Part shown: one piece after another, positions 1-8,731 of the stretch
Position numbering within the stretch: the first letter of the stretch is position 1
Layout of the letters: every line of letters starts with the position of its first letter
Assembly: GCF_003814875.1 (NCBI RefSeq)
Contig: NZ_RKQF01000001.1
Span: 1,116,001-1,180,000, forward strand
From: Streptomyces sp. Ag109_O5-1
GTDB taxonomy: Bacteria; Actinomycetota; Actinomycetes; Streptomycetales; Streptomycetaceae
DNA length: 64,000 nt
Direction: 5' to 3'
Program-made: the position numbers and the translations under genes
The notes under the pieces: model-generated
Seen by the model: the letters and a program-made list of their open reading frames with translations, nothing else
Told to the model about the DNA's origin: nothing
The model's database searches: none

Positions 1-166
1 GTTTCGGGCAAGAGACGGGCGAGAGAGACGCAGGCTATTGACGCATGAGCGGACAAGCGGCTGTTATTGCGCCCACGATGTTCGGCCGAGTTGGTTTCTG
101 ATCGGTTTCGGGACCTTTCGAAGATCAACTCTTCCCCTTGCCGAACCCTGTTACTCAGGAGCCGCC
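1..166 (+). promoter_or_regulatory. Leader and probable promoter region of the first importer operon
   Basis: This stretch holds no gene that I can support. The octamer GTTTCGGG occurs twice (1-8 and 105-112), and TTTCG recurs ten bases apart at 106-120 next to a TTCGAA palindrome. Such spaced elements upstream of sugar operons in Streptomyces are often regulator sites, but no perfect operator palindrome is visible, so this is only a suggestion. A ribosome binding site AGGAG at 157-161 precedes the ATG at 167. Confidence 0.3.
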
Positions 167-1480
167 ATGCGCATCTCCCCGTCCGGTCTTCACCTGCCGG
201 GTCCGAGCCGCCGTAACGTCCTGCGCGGGGCCGGTTCGGCCGCCCTCCTCGCCGGTGCCGGCATACCCCTGCTCTCCGCCTGCGGCAGCAGCGGGTCCTC
301 CTCCGACCCGAAGACCGTCAGCCTCGGCTCCAACTCGTCCGACGCCGTGCCGAAGAAGGCCTTCGCGGAGATCTACGCGGCCTTCACCAAGCAGTCCGGC
401 ATCAAGGTCGACGTGAACACGAAGGACCACAACACCTTCCAGGAGCAGATCAACTCCTACCTGCAGGGCACGCCGGACGACGTGTTCACCTGGTTCGCCG
501 GCTACCGCATGCAGTTCTTCGCGGCCAAGAACCTGGCCTCGCCGATCGACGACGTGTGGGCGAAGATCGGGGACAACTTCCCCGACGCGATGAAGCAGCT
601 CAGCAAGGGCGAGGACGGCAAGTACTACTTCGTCCCGCTGTACACGTACCCGTGGGCGATCTTCTACCGCAAGAGCGTCTTCCAGGCCAAGGGCTACGAA
701 GTCCCCACCACCTGGGACGCGTTCGTCACCCTGTGCAAGAAGATGAAGAGCGACGGCCTGGTCCCGATCGCGTTCGGCGACAAGGACGCCTGGCCGGCGA
801 TGGGCACCTTCGACCAGATCAACTTCCGCCTCAACGGCTACGACTTCCACAAGTCCCTGATGGCGGGCAAGGAGGCGTGGACCGACCCCAAGGTCAAGGC
901 CGTCTTCGACCACTGGGCCGAGATCCTCCCCTACCACCAGGACGGCTTCATGGGCCGCACCTGGCAGGACGCCGCCCAGACCCTGGTGTCCAAGAAGGCC
1001 GGCATGTACGTCCTCGGCTCCTTCGTGGCCCAGCAGTTCACCAACAAGGCCGACCTGGACGACCTCGACTTCTTCGCCTTCCCGGAGATCAACTCCGCGT
1101 TCGGGCAGGACACCGTCGAGGCCCCCACCGACGGCTTCATGGTCAGCAAGTCCCCGAAGAACCACGACGGTGTTCTGAAGCTGATGGAGTACCTCGGCAC
1201 CCCCGAGGCCGAGTCGATCTACCTCAAGGCCGACTCCAGCGTGGTAGCCGCCTCCAGCAAGGCCGACACCTCGTCGTACACTGCGCTGCAGAAGAAGGCG
1301 TACACGATGATCAGCGGCGCCAAGAACCTCACCCAGTTCATGGACCGCGACTCCCGCCCGGACTTCACCTCCACGGTGATGCAGCCCGGACTGCAGAAGT
1401 TCCTGCAGGACCCCAAGGGGATCGACAACCTGCTCTCGTCCATCGAGCGGCAGAAGAAGACCATCTTCGCCTCCCAGTGA
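167..1480 (+). CDS. Sugar ABC importer, substrate-binding lipoprotein
   Basis: This is a 437-residue extracellular solute-binding protein of the family 1 (MalE-like) type that would capture an oligosaccharide outside the membrane and deliver it to the two permeases encoded next. The ATG at 167 was chosen over upstream in-frame starts because AGGAG lies six bases before it and because it gives a clean N-terminus: twin arginines at 15-16 followed by a hydrophobic stretch and a lipobox LLSAC with Cys39. It is therefore probably a Tat-exported lipoprotein. The stop is followed after 8 bases by the first permease. The neighbouring alpha- and beta-galactosidases suggest a galactoside ligand, which is inferred from context only. 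Confidence 0.93.
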   Translation: MRISPSGLHLPGPSRRNVLRGAGSAALLAGAGIPLLSACGSSGSSSDPKTVSLGSNSSDAVPKKAFAEIYAAFTKQSGIKVDVNTKDHNTFQEQINSYLQGTPDDVFTWFAGYRMQFFAAKNLASPIDDVWAKIGDNFPDAMKQLSKGEDGKYYFVPLYTYPWAIFYRKSVFQAKGYEVPTTWDAFVTLCKKMKSDGLVPIAFGDKDAWPAMGTFDQINFRLNGYDFHKSLMAGKEAWTDPKVKAVFDHWAEILPYHQDGFMGRTWQDAAQTLVSKKAGMYVLGSFVAQQFTNKADLDDLDFFAFPEINSAFGQDTVEAPTDGFMVSKSPKNHDGVLKLMEYLGTPEAESIYLKADSSVVAASSKADTSSYTALQKKAYTMISGAKNLTQFMDRDSRPDFTSTVMQPGLQKFLQDPKGIDNLLSSIERQKKTIFASQ

Positions 1481-1488
1481 GCTGCTGA

Positions 1489-2469
1489 ATGACCACCGAC
1501 ACCCCCACGAAGTCCCAGGAGGCGGCCGCCGTGCCGCCTCCTGGGCGCGCGTCCGAAAAGAAGCGGATCCAGCAGGGGCACAAGCGCCTGCTGACCCGCC
1601 GTGACCGGATCACGCTCGCCTTCATGGCGGGCGTGCCGACGATCCTGCATGTAGTCCTGGTCTGGGTGACCGCCCTGGCCTCTATCCTCCTCGCCTTCAC
1701 CTCCTGGGACGGCATCGGCTTCGACTCCATCAAGTGGGTCGGGTTCGACAACTTCCATCAGCTCTTCACCGACAACCCGCAGTTCTGGCCGGCCGTCCAG
1801 CACAACGTCATCTGGTTCGTCGTCCTCATCCTGATCCCGACCCCGTTCGGCCTGTTCCTGGCCGTGCAGCTGGACAAGAAGATCCGGTTCAGCCGGGTCT
1901 ACCAGACCGCGTTCTTCCTCCCGGTCGTCATCTCCCTGGCGTGTATCGGGTTCGTCTGGCAGCTGATCTACAACCCGGACACGGGCCTGATCAACAGCAT
2001 CATCGGCGCCAACAAGCCGGGCCACTACATCGACTGGATCGGTGACCCGAAGCTCAACCTGTGGGCCGTGCTGATCGCCGCGTCCTGGCGGCACACCGGC
2101 TACATGATGATCCTGTACCTGGCCGGCCTGAAGAGCGTCGACCCGTCGCTGCGGGAGGCCTCGGCCCTCGACGGCGCCAACGAGTGGCAGACGTTCAAGA
2201 GCGTCATCTTCCCGACGCTGCGCCCGACCAACACGGTCGTCCTGGTCGTCACGATCATCGAGGCGCTGCGCGCGTTCGACCTCGTCTTCGTCTTCAACAA
2301 GGGCGCCCAGGGCACCGAGTTGCTCTCCATCCTGGTGACCAACAACATCATCGGCGAGTCCAGCCGCATCGGTTACGGCTCGGCCATCGCGGTGGTGCTG
2401 CTGTTCATCTCCCTGATCGTGATCATTCCCTACCTGATCGCGACCTTCCGGAAGGAGCGGCGCGCATGA
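1489..2469 (+). CDS. Sugar ABC importer permease, MalF type
   Basis: This 326-residue inner-membrane protein belongs to the binding-protein-dependent transport permease family. About 40 polar N-terminal residues precede the first membrane helix. The EAA loop that docks on the ATPase starts near residue 223 (EASALDGANEWQ). It pairs with the permease encoded immediately downstream, whose start overlaps this stop (ATGA). No ATPase is encoded in the operon. Streptomyces importers of this class are known to share the MsiK ATPase, so dependence on a distant msiK is likely. The substrate is inferred from the glycosidases in the operon. Confidence 0.93.
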   Translation: MTTDTPTKSQEAAAVPPPGRASEKKRIQQGHKRLLTRRDRITLAFMAGVPTILHVVLVWVTALASILLAFTSWDGIGFDSIKWVGFDNFHQLFTDNPQFWPAVQHNVIWFVVLILIPTPFGLFLAVQLDKKIRFSRVYQTAFFLPVVISLACIGFVWQLIYNPDTGLINSIIGANKPGHYIDWIGDPKLNLWAVLIAASWRHTGYMMILYLAGLKSVDPSLREASALDGANEWQTFKSVIFPTLRPTNTVVLVVTIIEALRAFDLVFVFNKGAQGTELLSILVTNNIIGESSRIGYGSAIAVVLLFISLIVIIPYLIATFRKERRA

Positions 2470-3353
2470 GCACCGTGAGCGCGCTGGCCAAGCAGCGCAC
2501 CCCGATCCGCCCGGCCCGCGTCCTGCTGCACGTGTTCCTGGCCGGTACGGCCCTGGCGTGGCTGGCCCCGCTGCTGTGGGCGATCTTCTCGGCCATGCGC
2601 CCGTACAGCGAGACCAGCGCGCGTGGCTACCTGTCCTGGCCGCACACGCTGAACTTCGACAACTTCAAGAACGCGTTCACGCAGTCGGACATGACGCACT
2701 ACTTCGGCAACACGCTGATCATCGCGGTCCCGGCCGTGCTGCTCACGCTGTTCCTGTCGTCGATGGTCGCGTTCTACGTCAGCCGCTTCGACTTCCGGAT
2801 CAACCTGTTCCTGCTGCTGGTGTTCACCGCGGGCAACCTGCTGCCGCAGCAGGTCATCATCACCCCGCTGTACCGGATGTACCTGCTGACGAACCTGCCG
2901 GGGATCACCGCGAGCGGCAAGCTGTACGACTCGGCGCTCGGCCTGGTGCTGATCCATGTGGCGTTCCAGTCCGGGTTCTGCGCGTTCGTGCTCAGCAACT
3001 ACATGCGGTCGCTGCCGCACGAGCTGACCGAGGCCGCGCTGGTGGACGGTGCGTCGGTGTGGCGGCTGTACTGGCAGATCACGCTGCCGCTGTGCAAGCC
3101 GGCTATGGCGGCCCTGGCGACCCTGTTGTCGATCTGGATCTACAACGACTTCTTCTGGGCGCTGGTGCTGATCTCGACCGGTGAGAACATGCCGATCACC
3201 TCGGCGCTGAACAACCTCTCCGGCCAGTACTTCACCGACCCGAACCTGGTCGCCGCCGGTTCGCTGCTCACCGCGATCCCGACGCTGATCGTGTACTTCG
3301 TGCTCCAGAAGCAGTTCGTCAGCGGTCTGACCCTGGGCTCCGCGAAGGGCTGA
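2466..3353 (+). CDS. Sugar ABC importer permease, MalG type
   Basis: This 295-residue permease is the second membrane subunit of the importer. It starts at an ATG overlapping the TGA of the preceding gene, which implies translational coupling; longer readings upstream only run through the first permease in a different frame. It has about six hydrophobic helices and an EAA loop near residue 189 (EAALVDGASVWR), with the family's C-terminal QKQFVSGLTLGSAKG tail. The spacing to the next gene (about 56 bases to the GTG at 3410) is the only real gap in the operon. Confidence 0.93.
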   Translation: MSTVSALAKQRTPIRPARVLLHVFLAGTALAWLAPLLWAIFSAMRPYSETSARGYLSWPHTLNFDNFKNAFTQSDMTHYFGNTLIIAVPAVLLTLFLSSMVAFYVSRFDFRINLFLLLVFTAGNLLPQQVIITPLYRMYLLTNLPGITASGKLYDSALGLVLIHVAFQSGFCAFVLSNYMRSLPHELTEAALVDGASVWRLYWQITLPLCKPAMAALATLLSIWIYNDFFWALVLISTGENMPITSALNNLSGQYFTDPNLVAAGSLLTAIPTLIVYFVLQKQFVSGLTLGSAKG

Positions 3354-3409
3354 TCCGGCTCCACCCGGCCGGGTGCGCACGCACTCGGCCTCCCGTGAAA
3401 GAGAACCCC

Positions 3410-4723
3410 GTGCACAACCCGTTCACCCCGGTCGCCTCCGTGCCCGTGGACACGCGCTCCGCCCGTGTCCACGAGGAGGGCTGGCAGTCCTGGTCGCCGA
3501 GCGGCTCCTACGCCCTCGGCGCCTCGCCCCACCGCCCGACGAACGACAACTGGGCGACCGTGTGCTACCGCCCGGGCCGCAGTGTGCCCGCCGGGGCCTT
3601 CCAGGGCGAGGGCCTGCTGGCGCTCGACCCGGGCGACGGCTCCCCGGTCCGGCTCTGGGCGGCGACGGACCCGTTGCACGAGGTGCCGTCGATCCGCCTC
3701 ACCATCGCGGGCGGTGTCGCGGAGGTGACGGCGGACGGCACGGTCAAGGAGTGGACGGGCACGGACGTCCAGGCCGTGCTGGCCGACTGGGCCGGTTCCC
3801 TGGCCCTGCCGGCACCCCGCCCGGCGCCCACGGTCTGGTGCTCCTGGTACGAGTACTTCACGGCCGTCACCGAGGACGACATCCACGAGAACCTCCGTGC
3901 GATGGACACCCTCGACCTGCCGATCGACGTGGTGCAGATCGACGACGGCTACCAGAAGGCGCTGGGCGACTGGTTGACGCTCTCCGGCCGCTTCCGGTCC
4001 CGGCAGGGCATCGCGGACGCCATCCGGGCCCGTGGCCGCCGGGCGGGCATCTGGACGGCGCCCTTCCTGGTCGACCCGGCGAGCGAGCTCGCCGCGAAGT
4101 ACCCGGCCTGGCTGGTCCGCGACCCCGAGGGCGGCCCGCTGCACGCGGGCCGCAACTGGGGTCACGACCTGTACGTCCTGGACACCACCCACCCGGCCGC
4201 CGCGGCCTACCTCACCGACGTCTTCGCGACGCTGCGCACCGAGGGCTACGACTACTTCAAGGTCGACTTCCTCTACGCGGGCGCGCTGGACGGCGTTCGG
4301 CACTCGGGCGCCGACGCGCTCACCGCCTACCGGCTCGGCATCGCCCTGATCCGGGAGGCGATCGGCGCGGACGCCTACCTCCTCGGCTGCGGCGCGCCGA
4401 TCCTCCCCTCGATCGGCCTGTTCGACGCGATGCGGGTCAGCCCCGACACGGCCCCGCACCGCCGCTCCGAGGCCGACGACTACAGCCAACCCGGCCAGGA
4501 CCCGGCGGAGTTCACCGGTGCCGGCCGCCAGTGGCAGCACAACCGCCTCTGGACCAACGACCCCGACTGCCTGATGGCCCGCCCCGCCGTGGAGACCCGC
4601 GCCCGCTGGGCGGCCCATGTGGAGGCCGTCGGCGGTCTGGTCGCCTCCAGCGACCGCCTGCTCTCCCTCGACCAGTGGGGCGTGGAGACGACCCGCCGCC
4701 TTCTGACCGGAGCTGACCGATGA
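3410..4723 (+). CDS. Alpha-galactosidase, short GH36-type form
   Basis: The 437-residue protein is a clan GH-D alpha-galactosidase (family GH36) that would remove alpha-1,6-linked galactose from imported oligosaccharides. The (beta/alpha)8 barrel motifs are clear: WCSWYEYF, then VVQIDDGYQ, then KVDF with the expected nucleophile Asp286, and RVSPDTAP with candidate acid/base Asp346. At 437 residues it is much shorter than the roughly 700-residue bacterial enzymes and keeps only a small N-terminal beta domain. There is no signal peptide, so it acts in the cytoplasm. The GTG at 3410 was preferred over the GTG at 3395 because AAAGAGA lies just upstream of it; either is possible. The stop overlaps the next start (ATGA). 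Confidence 0.88.
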   Translation: MHNPFTPVASVPVDTRSARVHEEGWQSWSPSGSYALGASPHRPTNDNWATVCYRPGRSVPAGAFQGEGLLALDPGDGSPVRLWAATDPLHEVPSIRLTIAGGVAEVTADGTVKEWTGTDVQAVLADWAGSLALPAPRPAPTVWCSWYEYFTAVTEDDIHENLRAMDTLDLPIDVVQIDDGYQKALGDWLTLSGRFRSRQGIADAIRARGRRAGIWTAPFLVDPASELAAKYPAWLVRDPEGGPLHAGRNWGHDLYVLDTTHPAAAAYLTDVFATLRTEGYDYFKVDFLYAGALDGVRHSGADALTAYRLGIALIREAIGADAYLLGCGAPILPSIGLFDAMRVSPDTAPHRRSEADDYSQPGQDPAEFTGAGRQWQHNRLWTNDPDCLMARPAVETRARWAAHVEAVGGLVASSDRLLSLDQWGVETTRRLLTGADR

Positions 4724-6729
4724 GCGACCGAAGCCTCTCCGTCCCGGGCATCGCCTACGGCGGCGACTACAACCCCGAGCAGTGGCCCGAGGAGGTGTGG
4801 GACGAGGACGTCCGCCTGATGCGCGAGGCGGGCGTGAACATGGTGAGCGTCGGCATCTTCTCGTGGGCGCTCATGGAGCCCTCCGAGGGTGTCTACGACT
4901 TCTCGCGCATGGACCGGATCCTCGACCTGCTCCACGAGAACGGCATCGCCGCCGACCTCGCCACCCCCACGGCCGCTCCCCCGGCCTGGTTCTTCCGCGC
5001 CCACCCCCAGGCGCTTCCGGTGGACCACGACGGCCGCACCCTGTCGTACGGCAGCCGCCAGACGTTCTGCCCGAGCAGCCCCGCCTACCGCGAGGCCGCG
5101 CTCAGGATCGCGGGCGCTATCGCGGAGCGGTACGCGAGCCACCCGGCCGTGAAGATGTGGCACGTCCACAACGAGTACGGCTGCCACAACGCGGCCTGCT
5201 ACTGCGACACCAGCGCGGCCTCCTTCCGTGTCTGGCTCCGCGCCCGGTACGGGGACGACCTGGCCGCCCTCAACCACGCCTGGGGCACCACCTTCTGGAG
5301 CCAGTGGTACTACGACTGGGACGAGATCCTGCCGCCCCGCGCGACCGGCGCCGTACCCAACCCGACGCACCAGCTGGACTGGCGGCGCTTCTGCTCGGAC
5401 GAACTGCTGTCGCTGTACAAGGCGGAGCGTGACGTCCTCCGGGAGGCGGCCCCCACCATTCCCGCCACCACCAACTTCATGGTGATGTACAACTTCGACG
5501 CCCTCGACTACTGGCGCTGGGCGCCCGAGTTGGACGTGGTGGCCAACGACCACTACCTGATGTCGGCCGACCCCGAGTCGCAGATCGACGTCGCGCTGAG
5601 CGGCGATCTGATGCGGTCGCTGGCGGGCGGCCCGTGGCTGCTGATGGAGCACTCGACGGGCGCCGTCAACTGGCAGCCCGTCAACCGGGCCAAGAACCCC
5701 GGGGAGTTGCGTCGCAACGCGCTCGCACATGTGGCGCACGGCGCGGACGGCATCGCCTACTTCCAGTGGCGGGCGGCGAAGGCGGGTGCCGAGCAGTGGC
5801 ACTCGGCGATGCTGCCGCACGCGGGCACGGACAGCCAGATCTGGCGTGACGTGGTCCGACTGGGTGCGGACCTGCGGGCGTTGGCGGAGGTACGCGGCAG
5901 CACCGGCACGGCCGAGGTCGCCATCGTCTGGGACTGGAACGCCCGTTGGGCGGTGGAGCTGCCCTCCCAGCCGACGGAGCAACTGCGCTACCTGGACGTG
6001 GTCCGCTCCTGGTACGAGCCGCTGTGGCGGGCCGGGGTGGCCGTGGACTTCGTCCGCCCGGACGCGGACCTGTCGGCGTACAAGGCAGTGCTGGCCCCGA
6101 ACCTGTACCTCGTGGACGACACGGGCGCGGCGAACCTGGCGGCCTTCACGGAGGCCGGCGGCAGCCTCGTCATCGGCTTCCACAGCGGCGCTGTGGACGA
6201 GAACTGCCATGTACGGCTGGGCGGTTACCCGGGCGCCTTCCGGGAGCTGCTGGGCGTGTTCACGGACGAACTGTTCCCGCTGCTGCCCGAACAGCGGGTG
6301 GCGCTGAGCGAGGGCGGCACCGGGTCGCTCTGGTCGGAGCGGGTGCGGCTGGAGGGCGCCGAGGCGGTGACGTCGTACGCCGACGGCCCGCTCGCCGGGG
6401 TACCCGCGGTGACCCGGCACGGCTACGGCTCGGGCGCGGCCTGGTACGTGGCGACGCTGCCGGACGCGGACACCCTGGCGGGGCTGCTCGACCGGATCCG
6501 CGCCGAGGCGGGCGTGGCCGCGGTCCGCACCGCCCCGGCGGGCGTGGAGGTGGCCCGGCGGCGCGGTGCTGACGCGGACTACGTGTTCGTGATCGACCAC
6601 GTGGGTCAGGGCGCCGAACTCCCGGTCGCGCCGGGCTCGGTGGAGCTGCTGTCCGGCAAGCCGGCCGACGGCACGGTCACCGTGGCGCCGGGCGACATCG
6701 CCGTCGTACGGGAGCCGCGCGGTCAGTAG
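4720..6729 (+). CDS. Beta-galactosidase, GH42
   Basis: This 669-residue cytoplasmic enzyme hydrolyses terminal beta-galactosides. Family GH42 features are plain: GGDYNPEQWPEEVW at the N-terminus, the acid/base Glu152 in VHNEYG, and the nucleophile Glu310 in LMEHSTGAVNWQP. A cysteine group around residues 154-163 (GCHNAACYC), together with an earlier cysteine, matches the zinc site of the family. Length is normal for GH42 with its trimerisation and C-terminal beta domains. The ATG overlaps the stop of the alpha-galactosidase, so both hydrolases are made together. It is the last gene of the operon, only 18 bases from the convergent aldo/keto reductase. Confidence 0.94.
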   Translation: MSDRSLSVPGIAYGGDYNPEQWPEEVWDEDVRLMREAGVNMVSVGIFSWALMEPSEGVYDFSRMDRILDLLHENGIAADLATPTAAPPAWFFRAHPQALPVDHDGRTLSYGSRQTFCPSSPAYREAALRIAGAIAERYASHPAVKMWHVHNEYGCHNAACYCDTSAASFRVWLRARYGDDLAALNHAWGTTFWSQWYYDWDEILPPRATGAVPNPTHQLDWRRFCSDELLSLYKAERDVLREAAPTIPATTNFMVMYNFDALDYWRWAPELDVVANDHYLMSADPESQIDVALSGDLMRSLAGGPWLLMEHSTGAVNWQPVNRAKNPGELRRNALAHVAHGADGIAYFQWRAAKAGAEQWHSAMLPHAGTDSQIWRDVVRLGADLRALAEVRGSTGTAEVAIVWDWNARWAVELPSQPTEQLRYLDVVRSWYEPLWRAGVAVDFVRPDADLSAYKAVLAPNLYLVDDTGAANLAAFTEAGGSLVIGFHSGAVDENCHVRLGGYPGAFRELLGVFTDELFPLLPEQRVALSEGGTGSLWSERVRLEGAEAVTSYADGPLAGVPAVTRHGYGSGAAWYVATLPDADTLAGLLDRIRAEAGVAAVRTAPAGVEVARRRGADADYVFVIDHVGQGAELPVAPGSVELLSGKPADGTVTVAPGDIAVVREPRGQ

Positions 6730-6747
6730 CCGCCGGTGACGGTGCGG

Positions 6748-7734
6748 TCAGTGAGCCGCGTCCAGGCGGGCCCGCTGGCCGGGCGTCAGCTCCAGGTCCA
6801 CGGCGGCGAGGTTCTCGCCCAGCTGGGCCACGGAGGACGCCCCGGCCAGCGGGACGACCGGCAGCGGCCCGCCCAACTGCCAGGCGAGCACGACCTGGTT
6901 GAGGGTCGCACCGGTCTCCCGGGCCACATCGCCGAGGACGGTGCGGCGGGCCGGGGTGCCGGGGTGGTCGTAGTCGGCGGGCAGTTCCCTGGCGGGGTTG
7001 GTGTAGGCGCCCTTGAGCAGCGGTGAGTAGGCGACCAGGGTGAGGTCCGGCTCCGCGCGCAGATAGCTGCGGAGCTGGGCGTCGGTACCGCCGAGGCTGC
7101 CGTCGGGGAACAGGTCGTCGGGGATGTCGGTGCGCGGGCGCAGATAGCTGTGCTGGTACTGGAGCACCTCGTAGCCGGGCAGGCCCGCCGCGGCGGCCAG
7201 GGCGCGGGCGCGTTCCAGCCGCCAGACGGCGTGGTTGCTGGCACCGAGCAGGCCGACGATGCCCTCTTCGACGAGTGCGGCGAAGCCCTCGACGGTCTCG
7301 CGGAGCGGGACGGTGGGGTCCTCTATGTGGGCGTACAGCAGATCGAGTTTCTCGACGCCGAGGCGTTCGCGGCTGCGCTCGGCCGACTCCCGGATCACCT
7401 TCGCGGACAGGCCTTCCGGGTTGTCGGTGTAGCTCGTGCCGGGGGCGAGGGGGCGGGCGCCGAGCTTGGTGGCGATGACGATCTCGTCGCCGACGCCCCG
7501 GCTGCGCCGCCAGCGGCCGAGCAGTTCCTCGCTCTGGCCGCCCTGGCTCCCGTCCTCCCAGAAGGCGTAGTTGTCGGACGTGTCGATGAAGTTCCCGCCG
7601 GCCTCGACATAGCGGTCGAGGACTGCGAAGGAGGCCTTCTCGTCGGTGCGGGAGCCGAAGAGCATGGCGCCGAGCGCGAGGACGCTGACGTCGCGGCGGG
7701 TCTTCGGGTCGGTGCCGATGGTGCGGTACTTCAT
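6748..7734 (-). CDS. Aldo/keto reductase
   Basis: The 328-residue protein is an NADPH-dependent aldo/keto reductase. The catalytic tetrad is recognisable as Asp51, Tyr56, Lys90 and His136 (FIDTSDNYAF, IATK, LLYAH). The start at 7734 (MKYRTIG) was chosen because GGAGGA lies a few bases upstream; a longer reading from 7773 adds a non-conserved tail. It converges on the beta-galactosidase gene with an 18-base gap. A role in reducing a sugar aldehyde or ketone would fit the neighbourhood, but nothing in the sequence fixes the substrate. Confidence 0.9.
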   Translation of the reverse strand: MKYRTIGTDPKTRRDVSVLALGAMLFGSRTDEKASFAVLDRYVEAGGNFIDTSDNYAFWEDGSQGGQSEELLGRWRRSRGVGDEIVIATKLGARPLAPGTSYTDNPEGLSAKVIRESAERSRERLGVEKLDLLYAHIEDPTVPLRETVEGFAALVEEGIVGLLGASNHAVWRLERARALAAAAGLPGYEVLQYQHSYLRPRTDIPDDLFPDGSLGGTDAQLRSYLRAEPDLTLVAYSPLLKGAYTNPARELPADYDHPGTPARRTVLGDVARETGATLNQVVLAWQLGGPLPVVPLAGASSVAQLGENLAAVDLELTPGQRARLDAAH

Positions 7735-7825
7735 GCCGTCTCCTCCGTTCGCGCACCCGGGGTTCGGGTGCACGCTCGGGAGTCTTCAGCTTGAAGTGCG
7801 CTTCAGGTCAAGGGCGTTGACCGGA

Positions 7826-8491
7826 TCACCGGCGGGCGAACGGGCCTTCCAGGGCCGCCCACTGCAGCAGCATGATCGTCTTGGCGTCGGCGATCTCGCC
7901 GGTGCGGATCATCTCCAGGGCGCGCCGGAAGGGAAGTTCGAGGATCTCGATGTCCTCGCCCTCCTCGTCCAGGCCGCCGCCCTCGTGGGTGCGGGTCGAG
8001 GGGCCGTAGGACGCGGCGTAGAACGAGATCTTCTCCGTGACCGAGCCGGGGCTCATGTAGACGTCGAAGACGTGCTGGACCTCGCCGACGGTGTGGCCGG
8101 TCTCCTCGACGACCTCCCGGCGGACCGCGTGCTCCGGGTGCTCGGCCTCGTCGTCCAGGAGTCCCGCCGGGGTCTCGATCAGCATGCCGTCGGGGTGGCC
8201 GTTGACATACACCGGGAAGCGGAACTGGCGGGTGAGGAGGACGGTTTCGCGGCCGGCGTCGTAGAGGAGCAGTGTGGCGCCGTTGCCGCGGTCGTGGGTC
8301 TCGCGCTCCTCGGTGTGCCAGGTGCCGTCGGCGTGCTGGTAGTCGAAGGTGGTGGCCCGCTCGACGTACCAGTTGCTGGACAGCAGTTTCACCTCCCGGA
8401 CCTTCACACGCGGATTGCCGGTCAGGTCCAGGCCGGTGCGGTCCAGGCCGGTGCGGCCCCGGCGGTCGGGGGTGTCGACACCGGCGGTCAT
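7826..8491 (-). CDS. Nudix hydrolase, NudK/ADP-sugar pyrophosphatase type
   Basis: This 221-residue protein hydrolyses a nucleoside diphosphate linked to another moiety, most like the ADP-ribose/GDP-mannose pyrophosphatase group. The Nudix box spans residues 110-133 and ends in RREVVEETG, with one extra residue in its first half compared with the textbook spacing. The conserved region opens near residue 29 (VKVREVKLLSSNWY). The first 28 residues are poorly conserved and contain a tandem RTGLD-RTGLD encoded by an exact 15-bp duplication, so the true start may be the GTG at residue 29. No strong ribosome binding site decides between them. Confidence 0.85.
   Translation of the reverse strand: MTAGVDTPDRRGRTGLDRTGLDLTGNPRVKVREVKLLSSNWYVERATTFDYQHADGTWHTEERETHDRGNGATLLLYDAGRETVLLTRQFRFPVYVNGHPDGMLIETPAGLLDDEAEHPEHAVRREVVEETGHTVGEVQHVFDVYMSPGSVTEKISFYAASYGPSTRTHEGGGLDEEGEDIEILELPFRRALEMIRTGEIADAKTIMLLQWAALEGPFARR
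8425..8454. repeat. Exact 15-bp tandem duplication inside the Nudix gene
   Basis: The unit GGTCCAGGCCGGTGC occurs twice head to tail (8425-8439 and 8440-8454). It keeps frame and encodes a repeated RTGLD pentapeptide in the variable N-terminus of the Nudix protein. A one-step slippage duplication explains it. Confidence 0.85.
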
Positions 8492-8661
8492 CGGATGCCG
8501 CCCGGGCGGGCGGTGGCAGACAGGTCACTCATGATCACCTGTCTACCACCCACCCGCACCCGGCAGGCGTCTTCCGAGCAGACCGAGCAAAATCGGGCAC
8601 GGCTCGGCAGCGCGCCCCCGAAGGGGCGCTGGGGGTACCCCCGGCCGAAGGCTGGGGGAGG

Positions 8662-8692
8662 AACTGCGCGACAAGCCACGACGGCGCCGCAG
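8662..8692 (-). repeat. Dispersed 3'-region repeat, copy 1
   Basis: The sequence AACTGCGCGACAAGCCACGA and its continuation lies in the roughly 200-bp gap downstream of the ABC exporter stop. A close copy is at 53703-53733. Read on the minus strand, the sense of the upstream genes in both cases, it gives the CGTGGCTGGTCGCGCAGTT type of element that I know as widely scattered in Streptomyces intergenic regions. The rest of this gap (8534-8731) is GC-rich palindromic sequence without a gene. Confidence 0.6.
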
Positions 8693-8731
8693 CCGGCCGA
8701 CAACGCGCCCCCGGCTCCCCCGGTGGAGCGC

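Noticed and set aside
3140..4618. Long open frame of 492 codons on the minus strand over the first alpha-galactosidase
   Set aside because: It is the antisense shadow of a gene with clear GH36 motifs. The translation is Arg/Gly/Val-rich with no family signature. Many other long frames here (for example 4480-6600, 19769-21352, 21889-23418 and 51660-53924) were rejected on the same grounds.
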